Source of the DNA: Podila epigama
Taxonomy: Eukaryota > Mortierellomycota > Mortierellomycetes > Mortierellales > Mortierellaceae
DNA: 30,322 nt
NCBI GenBank assembly: GCA_015679605.1
Contig: JAAAVE010000053.1
Coordinates: 10,202 to 40,523 of the forward strand
Direction: 5' to 3'
Made by a program: the position numbers and the translations under genes. Of the stretch, positions 18,943-27,947 are shown piece by piece; within the stretch, counting starts at the first letter, position 1; each line of letters begins with the position of its first letter. Below the pieces are notes generated by a model. It had not been told where the DNA came from. It worked only from the letters and a program-made list of their open reading frames with translations, and ran no database searches.

Positions 18943-19457
18943 GCCTTGGTTGCTTTGTTGTTATTGTTGTTGTTGTTGTTTTTACTTTGCTGCTCTATTA
19001 CCTTTTTGCTTTGTTGACAGCTGACAGTTCCAATGCAAATTAATCGCAAATTACACTCTCGATAGAACGTGAGAGGCACGGTCATCAGCAGAGGCTCTCA
19101 TCGATGAGACTGTGGTTACATGGTTGCGAATTGATGTAATGAGTAGGTTCGTCACAGGTTATTGTGGGAATTCGGCTACTGTGCACATTCGACTACTGTT
19201 CCATTCATGACTCTCTGTAACGAAGGAAAGAGGTCGTTGGTGGTAAGAGAATCCTCTGACAAAATTCCTGGACCTCACATTCGACGAGTATACTTTATTC
19301 ACTTTTATAACAGTTACATTGCGGTTTTTGATATCGGATAGCTAATTACCTGACGCTTGGATTGACCCTATAATCAATCTTTCCTAGACGTACCAAAGGC
19401 AGTTGAGTCTCGAACTCTTGATGGCTGACATGCACATGTCTTTAGAAAACCTTTCTT

Positions 19458-19680
19458 TTGTATCCTACCTCCATAGATGACACCTTGGTCCACTCCAAGA
19501 GAGAGGAAAGAAAATGTCCCAATAGGTCACGCTGTGCTCTAGACTGCACATCCAAACATATTATCAATATACGCAAAATGGAGATTGCAATTTCTTTTTT
19601 CAATCTAGGAAAACATGGACTTAACTTTTTGCAGGAAATTGATTTTAATCCAGTGGACCAACGAACTCAAACCATGTTTT
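19458..19680 (+). pseudogene. Reverse transcriptase remnant
   Basis: SIDDTLVHSKREE matches the Y-[IVL]-D-D-x-L-[IV]-x-S catalytic block of gypsy reverse transcriptases with the Tyr replaced by Ser. INIRKMEIAI downstream resembles the block that follows it. Surrounding sequence is frameshifted. Confidence 0.55.
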
Positions 19681-20017
19681 TTTGGGGGGGCGGTCAATGT
19701 TGTTCCTGTGAGCACCTCCCTTGCAGCTTTTCAGGTCAACTACCAAGGTTGCGGAGTGCATCCCGATTGAACAAAAAAGCTGAAGCAGGCGTGTGACACA
19801 AAGCCCAGTCTTTCCTGGCAGATGGTTGGCCTACTCTTTGTTTTTTTTCTCTGGAAGGATGCGTCTATGCGAGAGTATAGGGTCAGTGCTCTTCTAGACG
19901 ATTTGTGATGTGGAAGAGATTGATAGATATAGCTCATTCATGGCTCCAACTCTGAAAGCTGTGGGGGTCATCTCACTCTTCTGTGACTTACACCCTTTCT
20001 CTTCTTCATGATCTTCA

Positions 20018-20110
20018 CGATCACAGGATGCGGAGCCTCATTGGTACTGGATAGTTGCATACGCCTCAAAACACGTTCGAGATTGTCTATCTCCTATAGT
20101 GCTGAATATG
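20018..20110 (+). pseudogene. RNase H remnant
   Basis: In the frame of 20038 the sequence reads HW-(Y/W)-IVAYASKH, resembling the P-[IV]-A-[YF]-x-S-[RK]-x-L block of Ty3 RNase H. It is short and frame-broken. Confidence 0.45.
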
Positions 20111-20341
20111 CTTCCTGCTGGCCTCACAACGCTGTTGCCCAAATACCCGTGGTTCTCATACGGTTAAGGTCAACACAGTGTCTACCAGATGCCCTAGGAT
20201 ATGATCATCTCACTCACAGGGAGCCAAGAGTAACCCAAAACCGACCACTTTGTCATCTTGATGGGAAACGCTTGTCGTGGGCCAGTCTAGCACGGCGCTG
20301 GCGCTATTGCTGAGTCCAAATAGGATCATGGTCAAAGGCAA

Positions 20342-20530
20342 GTGTGGTCACATCCAGCCATCGTATTCCCAGCGGTGTCTTTTCTTTTATATCAGAATAT
20401 CGCTTGCAGAGGTGATCGCTTTACAGCCATCGACCTATTTATGGTCTTGGCTGTTCTTGCAAGAACAGAGAGGCATGGCTCGTTGACGATAGCCTTCACC
20501 ACAATCGGTTTCTTCATACCATATCAATAG
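20342..20530 (+). pseudogene. Integrase catalytic-core remnant
   Basis: An open stretch ending at TAG 20528-20530 contains RFTAIDLFMVLAVLA, ERHGSLTIA and FFIPYQ, matching the gypsy integrase pattern of W/F-x-x-I-D-F/L-x-x-L-P ... G-x-x-x-I-x-V-x-V-D-R ... F-I-P. The D-R of the second strand is lost. Confidence 0.5.
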
Positions 20531-20990
20531 TGAGATACAAAACATACAGCAATAATAATGTTCGCGCCATGTCTGAGAAAGTTCTGGTTGGAAAGCTGTC
20601 AGATCATTTGCTCAGTGTATCTCTTTCAGAAATGTATACAAGCCAAACCACTATGTCCATGCCATATTGTGGCTTAGCCATTTGAAGAATCATTATTGCC
20701 AGCTTCTATTGTGAGATACTCAGTGGCGAAATATTCGTACGCATGTCGTGTTGTCAAACTTGCATGCCATATCTTGAGGACGTATTTTTTTTTCTATGGT
20801 TCAATGTAGGAAGACTCTTGAATCTCGAATCTGTATTGAGGGCCTGTCAGCATTGGTCACTAGTGGTAACAAGGATCCCTTGTTACCTTTTGAGTACCCT
20901 ATGGTGGCCATGTCAAAGCATAGCAAGAAGAATGAAGGCATGTTACACCACAGCTATGGTAGGGTTTTGAGAGCACGATGACTGAGAGAT

Positions 20991-22338
20991 GGGAGGTTGG
21001 TGTATCCCATGTTGCAAACTGAAGGACACGCTGGCTTAAATGTTGTCCCTTATACCTAGGGGTACCAAGAGTAAGCCACATTGTGCCTGCAGCCTTGTTT
21101 GATGACTGGTCGACGAGTGAGGTCAGGACGAAAGAGCCACGATGTACAAAATGTACATACCACCCGTGGAAAAAAAAAAAAAAAAATTATCGTGAAGTAG
21201 AAAGTGATTGTGCAAAACTTCAACTCGAAAGCAGTGCGGGCTGGAATTCATCCTTTCTTACGTTGATGTTTGCACAACAGCACAACAGCATAACTGCGGG
21301 CAATTTTTGTTTTTCTTGGTATGTAGTTGGTGCCCTGGTCCATCCATAATGGATGCGCGAGACTTGTTCTTTTGTTCATCAGTTCATCAGTTCATCAGTT
21401 CGTTGGATGTGGGGTACAGAGTGTAAAGTGTAAAAGCATAAATCGTAAAAGCATAGTGGAAATAAAGCATCCCCACAGGAGGCAAACCATACATGTAGTA
21501 GCAACAAAGGCTATGGTGGCGATGATTGCCATATTACACCACACCACACCGCCATGACCAATTGACTAATTGACCTCGGACTTTGTCGAACCCACTTTTT
21601 TTTTCTTTTCTTTTTCTCCTCCATGATTGTCCTTTGAGCGGGCGCCAGTTTCCCACACGCGCGCACATTTTCACACACTCTCTTTTTACTCCACTTCTCT
21701 CTGTCCTCACGAAACAAACCATTCGCTCCACCTGACCGACAGAAACGCTCTTTTTTCCATGAACATTGACATTGCGGACATCGCGGACACCACGGACAAC
21801 CCACGGACATTGAAAAACGGACGACGCAGGTTCAACCTCAGTTTTTTTTTTTCTTTGTTCGTTTCTTTGTTCGTTTCTGCATCCAACTAACCCATCCATC
21901 CATCCATCTTTCTTTCCATTCTTTCTTTTCTTTCTTCCACTTCACTCCTCGATTCTCATCGTCACTACAGTCTTCTTTGCATCCTTCCTTCCTCCCCTTT
22001 CTAAACCGTTGTCTTTTTTTCTTTTCGTTGCATACATCCTTCTCCCTTGCTCACTCTTTTTTTTCACACTCTGTCTTCACAGTTTATACCCCCTTCTCCC
22101 CTATTCATTTTCAAACAACCAAAAAAAACCTTTTTATATCTCTTCTTTTTTGTTGTCTGTGTCTTTGCGTGTAACCTCATTGACATTCCCACCCTCATTC
22201 ACCTTTCTCACATTCACTCATTCTCATTCACCCTCGTCTTCTACCTCCACCTCCCCAACAAACAAACCTTTCCTTTCATACCTGCAAACTTTATACCAAT
22301 ACCAAAGCATACACACATTCATATATAAAAAACACAAC
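20991..22338. other. Intergenic: end of relic, tandem repeat, C/T-rich leader of the serine dehydratase gene
   Basis: 21374-21397 holds three GTTCATCA units. From about 21600 the plus strand is strongly pyrimidine-rich (TTTCTTT/CACTC/CATCC) up to the ATG at 22339, as in other 5' leaders of this window. No gene is recognised. Confidence 0.55.
21374..21397. repeat. GTTCATCA tandem repeat (three units)
   Basis: Three exact 8-nt units followed by a diverged partial copy. Confidence 0.85.
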
Positions 22339-25300
22339 ATGTCTTCGTTTGTTCGTGCTCGTTCACTCTTGCCTCGTGCCACCCGTTTGACCCACTACAG
22401 CGCCAACAACCATGTGCGGACTGCGGCTACCGGCTTGTCTTCACGGACCCTCGCCCCAACCCCTTCTCCATCTCCACTCTTGACCATCTCCAAGGCCATC
22501 CAAAGCTCATTCTTCTCGACATCAGTACGCAACTTTGACCCCTCGTTGACCAGGCCTGTGCCTAACCCCGTCGCGCCCGAGGTGGCAGCATCCAATGATG
22601 CCCAGCCCGAGGAGGAGACCAAGCACGCTGTTGTCTCCACCTTTGATCTGTTCTCTATCGGTATTGGTCCCAGTTCGAGGTAAGGACTTATACTGCAAAA
22701 AGCCATCCAACAAGAAACAAAAAGCAAATGCAACAAACAAACAAAAAAAAAAGAATCCAGCCCAAAAAGACCCAAAATAGTTGTATGAGGAGCTATTCTT
22801 AATTGCGAGACGCAGAAGCAAACATGTGGACAGTGTGCATACATTCAACTTTGATGTGTCTGTGGGTTCGTTCCACCAGCTCACTTGTTGATTGTTAAAC
22901 ATGTGGGCTTCTCAATCCTTATCCACTGGAGGAGAACTTCATATCTTGAACTGACCGTGAGATAGTGGTGTGGTTGGATTTACAATGAGTGAGTGCATAT
23001 CTTTCAAACGACTCTGGACATCTCCTTGGACACGTACCCAGCACTTCTTGGCCTCAACAATGACGATGTTTTAGTGCGGATTTTCATATCCTCTTCCCCC
23101 CTCCCCCCCCCCCCCCGTCTCGATGATGGCATGGGAAAACATTGAATGGTGTGATTGGCGCACAAACACATCCAGACTCAGCTTTACAAGAAAAAAAAAT
23201 ACACAGGGATTGTAAACTCATTTAACCAACTCTGATGTTGTCCCTTGTCCATGAACCAACGGCCTTTAGTCATACCGTCGGCCCCATGCGCGCTGCCAAG
23301 ATTTTCGTTGACGACTTGAAGCAACATGATGTCCTGGATAAGGTACGATTCGAAAGGCTATCTATTCGTTATTCATGGCACCCTTTCAAGGAACGAATGT
23401 TCGGTTCCATTACTGTGCACGTGTGATGGCTGTGGGAGAATAACACCCTTGCGCCTCATTCGCTCGCTCGCATGGAATTGTGAAGATGGTGGCATACCTG
23501 TGATTCAACTCACGCGTATTCCTTTCTTTTTTTTTTTACTCGCTCTTCCCTTTCCATTTCGTGATGGTGTCGCTTTTCAATCTTGCGCACTACTGCTTTT
23601 GTTACAACTATTGTACAATATATGCAAATGCATATGAATATGTGTGCACAAACAGGTGTCGTCGCTCCGAATCGACCTGTTCGGCTCCCTTGCCTTGACA
23701 GGTATTGGCCACGGGACACCAGACTCTATCCTCATGGGTAAGAACTCTTTTTTTCTTTTTTCTCACAACAAAATAGCCCACACTGATAATACAATTTACT
23801 GCAGCTACATGGCGACATGGAACGTATAACTAACACGAAGAAAACTCGATGAAATGCATTTGTAGGCATGGAGGGAGAATCACCAGAGACTGTCGAGACT
23901 ACAACAATCCAATCTCGTTTGAAGGCTATTGATGAACAGAAGGCTCTCACATTGAACTCGACCAACCGCATCACCTTCGACCCAGCCAAAGACCTCGTCT
24001 TTCACTACTTTGAATCTTTGCCTCAGCACCCTAACGGCATGCGCTTCTGCGCCTTTGACAACCAAGGTGACCTCCTCGCCACGAACGAGTACTTTTCGAT
24101 CGGAGGTGGCTTCGTCGTCAATGAACGAACCCAGCTAGCCCACGGTGATAACGCCTTCTACAAGGGCGAACGTGACCATGAGACCAAGAGCAACAAGGTC
24201 ATTCCCCAGACCCGCCGGAACCAAGACTTGGCTACTGCTGCCTTGCCATTCACCAATGCGCAGGAACTGCTCGAGTTGTGCAAGCGTGAGAACATGACCA
24301 TTGCCCAGGTTGTGTACGAGAACGAACTGCGTTGGCGTTCGGCAGCCGAGATCAGGGAAAAGACCTTTGCTATCTGGAATACAATGGATAACGCCATCAA
24401 GAACGGCTGTCTTTCTAGTGAAGAGATGTTGCCCGGACGTTTGCGTGTCAGACGTCGTGCCCCCGGTCTGTACAAAAAGTTGTTGAAGGGTATCTACTCG
24501 CCCACACCCCTCTTCAAGGACACTCAGATACTCTCTAACAACACTACGAACAGCCCCGTCGGTGGACTGCTCGGCAGCGCTAATGGCCTGACTCACGCGA
24601 GTGAGCGAGGTATTGACAAGGTGCTCCCCAAGCGCTCTGTGAAGCGATTGATGCTGCCTGCGCTTGACTACCTGAGCGTGTACGCCATTGCTGTCAATGA
24701 GGAGAATGCTGCCGGCGGTCGTGTAGTGACAGCGCCAACGAACGGTGCAGCTGGTGTGATCCCAGCCGTGCTCAAGTATTACCTCGAGTTCATCTCGGAC
24801 AACCCCGAGCAAGATATTATGGAGTTTTTGCTGACGACGGCTGCCATTGGTATGCTGTACAAGCGAGGAGCGTCCATCTCTGCGGCTGAGATGGGTTGTC
24901 AAGGTGAGGTTGGTGTGGCCTGCTCGATGGCCTCAGCTGGTTTCGCGGCCGTTATGGGTGGAACGGTGCAGCAGGTCGAGAATGCGGCCGAGATTGGTAT
25001 GGAGCACAACCTGGGTTTGACCTGTGATCCTATTGACGGACTGGTGCAGATCCCTTGTATTGAGCGCAATGCGCTGGGTGCCGTCAAGGCTGTGACGGCA
25101 GCGCAGCTGGCCCTGAACGGCGACGGACACCATCGGGTGACCCTCGACCAGGTTATTGAGACCATGCGCCAGACCGGAAACGATATGCAGGCCAAGTACA
25201 AGGAAACTTCTCAAGGAGGACTTTCTGGTAAGTGTTTTCTTTTTGTTTTTATTTTTATTTTTTTACGATAGCTCAAATGCCCTTGATGCGATCACGATGA

Positions 25301-25357
25301 CTAATTTTGGTTACTTGTCTCTTGTTTTGCCATGTAGTGTGCGTGCCTGTCTGCTAA
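22339..25357 (+). CDS. Iron-sulfur (bacterial-type) L-serine dehydratase, probably mitochondrial, 625 aa
   Basis: Exons are 22339-22679, 23270-23342, 23656-23737, 23866-25227 and 25338-25357; they sum to 1878 nt in frame. Residues 1-68 are rich in Arg/Ser/Thr and lack acidic residues, so they look like a mitochondrial leader. Then come the beta-chain-like part with [20 protein letters not shown] and [19 protein letters not shown], and the alpha part with [14 protein letters not shown] and [17 protein letters not shown]. Cys510, Cys552 and Cys563 have the spacing 42 and 11 that I recall for the [4Fe-4S] ligands of Legionella serine dehydratase (343, 385, 396). The last residue, Cys625, lies 62 after Cys563, as its C-terminal ligand Cys458 does. 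The enzyme converts L-serine to pyruvate and ammonia without PLP. Beta and alpha parts are fused, as in bacterial SdaA/SdaB single-chain enzymes. Intron 1 (590 nt) contains a 14-C run. Confidence 0.93.
23103..23116. repeat. Poly-C run (14 C) in serine dehydratase intron 1
   Basis: An uninterrupted run of C following another C-rich stretch. Confidence 0.9.
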
Positions 25358-26041
25358 ATGGCCTACATAGTTCACAGGACATTGCTTTCGTTCTACACTA
25401 TCTATTCCTCCACTCCTAACGCCCCCAACTGTACCAATAGTATCAATACATATCTTGCATTTTATTCATTTAAGACGTGGTGGGGATGACAGAGCATGCT
25501 TTTTGTCACACGATGGATACTGTAGATAGGATGTGACCTGTGGGTAAGGATGATCGAGGTAGGCATGTTTTGCTGACCTTGCCCCTATTCAATGTATGTC
25601 TGTGTCCACTTTTGTGCCTGAGCTCCGTACATGTATGACACAAAGAGAATGTGCCTGGATCGCTCTTTGTGCCTTTTGCTCTCATGTTTGCCGCAAATAG
25701 TGAGGGCAACTGACAATAATCATTGTGGCAACGCGTTCCCAGGTGACCTCGGAATATCGTCTCCTTGAGACCCCTATTTCACAATTTGTCTTTTTTTCTT
25801 CTTCTTTCTTCACTCACTCTCTCTTTCTTTCTTTTTCTGGTCTTTTTTCTTTTTCTTTTTCCAAAGTGACATTTTCATCATCTTCATTGTCCTCTTGATC
25901 GCCACTACTTTGGTGTGAAAGCCCGAGTTCAGTATTTGTCCATCGTTGTCCGACTTCGACACTCGTCAAAAAACAACCCTACTCGTTTCATTACAGCCCA
26001 CAGCACCTCTTCAGCCCACATAAAAGTCGCAACATAGAACA
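25358..26041. other. Intergenic: serine dehydratase 3' UTR and promoter/leader of the four-TM gene
   Basis: AT-balanced 3' UTR, then a T/C-rich leader (about 25785-25870) and a stretch leading to ATG 26042. I see no gene. Confidence 0.6.
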
Positions 26042-27672
26042 ATGGTGCTGGATGTCAAGATCTTGTCTTCTATCACCCGGCTGGCTAACTACATGCCTCT
26101 GGGGTCCTATGTCATTTACACAGCACTGTACGTATCTGACCTTTTGATTTCTCTCGCCGAAAAATCTCATCCAAGAGCGAATTGGGGAATAGGCAATGAG
26201 ATTCTGACAGTTTGTTCACGATGGCAACATTATATTCAATCTATCCATAGAGAAACATATTCCTTTTCACTCGGAGCAACGCCAGCACCCGTCAAGACCA
26301 TTGTTGAAACCCCAACCTATAATTATACCTGTTACTACTTCCCGGGCAACAATTTCTCATATACATCCTGTAGTGCCGACCAATCCAATGCTCTCAAAGT
26401 GTCCCTGGCCATAGGATTCTTCCTTGCCACCTTCCTATCCTTTTTAAAGCAGGTTCCAAAGGATGGTACACCACCCCTCGCCCTTCCAGATGATGATGCT
26501 CTGCCACCTACACCAGAAGAGATTGCTAAAGAGAATCGACGGATTGCAGATGGTCGGTACAGACCCAGGCGACCAAAGTACAGAGCCGGAGTAGTGTATG
26601 TTCCTTTCAGTGGCCCATTTTTTTTTTTTTTGTACCGTAATGTATTCATATCGTAGAATATCTTTAATAATCTGAACATGTCCTTTTCAATGTTTCTTAA
26701 TTGCGAACCATTTAGATATGCGCAAGGTAGATCCAGGGGGGAGACGTGTCTTTTGAAATGAACAGGAAACATGCATTGGCATTTTGGTCAAGGTTTTTGA
26801 AAATCGCTAACCAGTGTCTTTTCTCTCTCTCTCTCTCTCTCCCTCTCTCTCTTATATTGTTACTGGTAATCGCTAAACGCGCTTCTATTTTTTTTTTCTT
26901 TTCAAGGCAACGTCTACTACATGGACTTTGGCGAGTATGTCAATCTTCACTCTTGCGCTCCTTCTTTTTTGCATACTCTTCTTCATCATTCCAATCCAAC
27001 GTCATCTAATCTCGCTCCACTCTTACACTCCTGAATAACTTTCCAAATATCAAAAGCTTTCACGTCTGGGGCCACGCACTTTTATCCGTGGTCGCTTTTG
27101 GTACCCTCTCACTCTTCTCTGCCTCGGTCAGTCAATGCCTCTTCCCAACCGTCCGCCCTTGGATCTTTGTCTTTACACAAGTCGTCCTTCTTGTCATCTG
27201 TTGCTTCATCGCCATGTTTTGGGTCGACGACCCAAGTCTCAGTTTTGGTCTCATGGTTGTGCCTCCAGCGGATACACATCCACCATCCCCACCTACCACT
27301 ACTCATTCTACACAAACAGCTACCGCCGACACTACAGCCAACAACAGTAGTAACACGACTGAGACAGGAACAGGAGCCCCTGGTGCTGTCAGTCGGATAG
27401 CTATCATGTCAAAACGTATCCTGAATAAGGCTTCGAACTCCCTTGGTCGCAAGAACAAGAACCCAACAACTCGACGTGAGCATGATGACGCTTGTCTAAC
27501 GTCGTCAGATGATGAAGGGGATGAAAATGAAAAGGAAGTAAATAGCAAAGGACGCCTTGGCCACGGTGGCGACAAGGAAGAATTAGAAATGGAAGACAAT
27601 GCTGGAGGTGTGGGTTCAGACATTCAACCTTCAATTCCTGCACCAGCGCACGTCTCAGTCAAGATTGAGTAG
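26042..27672 (+). CDS. Four-TM membrane protein of unknown family, 361 aa, includes 11-nt micro-exon
   Basis: Exons are 26042-26127, 26251-26595, 26716-26726 (11 nt), 26907-26934 (28 nt) and 27057-27672; they sum to 1086 nt in frame. Phases 2/2/1/2 match across all junctions. Predicted segments are TM1 near residues 15-33 (PLGSYVIYTAL), TM2 near 75-95 (KVSLAIGFFLATFLSFL), TM3 near 163-182 (HALLSVVAFGTLSLFSASVS) and TM4 near 192-213 (WIFVFTQVVLLVICCFIAMFW). Between TM1 and TM2 lies a loop with two Asn-glycosylation sequons (NYT, NFS) and paired Cys, likely luminal or extracellular. The junction region reads GVVYAQGNVYYMDFGDFHVW. The C-tail (225-361) is Ser/Thr/Pro-rich and then acidic, likely cytosolic. 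I do not recognise the family. Intron 1 is 123 nt without stop, so its retention would add 41 residues in frame. It is convergent with the Ies2 gene. Confidence 0.75.
26822..26852. repeat. (CT)n microsatellite in intron 3 of the four-TM gene
   Basis: CT dinucleotides interrupted once by CC, between the 11-nt and 28-nt exons. Confidence 0.9.
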
Positions 27673-27713
27673 TTTTGTATTTTTTTGAAATGTCCAAAAA
27701 TTTTGTTCGGAGT

Positions 27714-27727
27714 GGAGACGCGTCTCC
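27714..27727. promoter_or_regulatory. Perfect palindrome GGAGACGCGTCTCC
   Basis: A 14-bp palindrome containing ACGCGT, 41 nt after the stop of the four-TM gene. The 12-bp core GAGACGCGTCTC also occurs at 23-34, next to the cyclin start. Function unknown. Confidence 0.4.
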
Positions 27728-27947
27728 TTGTTGTGTTAATAAATGTAATCTATGCCTCTAGAAACGATTGTATCATCCAAACTTTCTATAGTCGCTCGTT
27801 CTTTAATGACCATTGTGTCGTTTTTATCTTTTATTCATCCACTTGATTCGTTGCGGCTATTATTACGACCATTGATTATTTGTGTTGCGGTATTGAAAAA
27901 AAAAAAGGGCAAAAGAGAATAACGAGGATGAAGTTTATAAAACAGAA

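Larger units (their letters stand above)
18180..20990 (+). mobile_element. Decayed Ty3/gypsy-like LTR retrotransposon (PR-RT-RH-INT remnants)
   Basis: Four remnants appear on the plus strand in Ty3/gypsy order, each in a different reading frame and separated by stops. The first is a retropepsin-like ALFDAGATHSFF (about 18350-18390). The second is a reverse-transcriptase-like SIDDTLVHSKREE followed by INIRKMEIAI (about 19470-19600). The third is an RNase H-like WIVAYASKH (about 20040-20075). The fourth is an integrase-core-like RFTAIDLFM...ERHGSLTI...FFIPYQ (20420-20528). Spacing between them (about 1.1, 0.6 and 0.4 kb) fits a pol polyprotein. Frames are broken many times, so it is inactive. 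I found no clear LTR pair, primer-binding site or target-site duplication; the ends given are approximate. Confidence 0.6.

Noticed and set aside
17960-21600. LTR pair around the retroelement relic
   Set aside because: No long direct repeat with TG..CA ends was seen on comparing 17500-18200 with 20900-21600; a dot plot would be decisive.
26935-27056. Hydrophobic frame within 26935-27056 (TLALLLFCILFFIIP)
   Set aside because: It first looked like a TM segment with a frameshift, but GTATGT at 26935 and AAAAG at 27056 define an intron whose removal restores the frame; the hydrophobicity is the pyrimidine tract.
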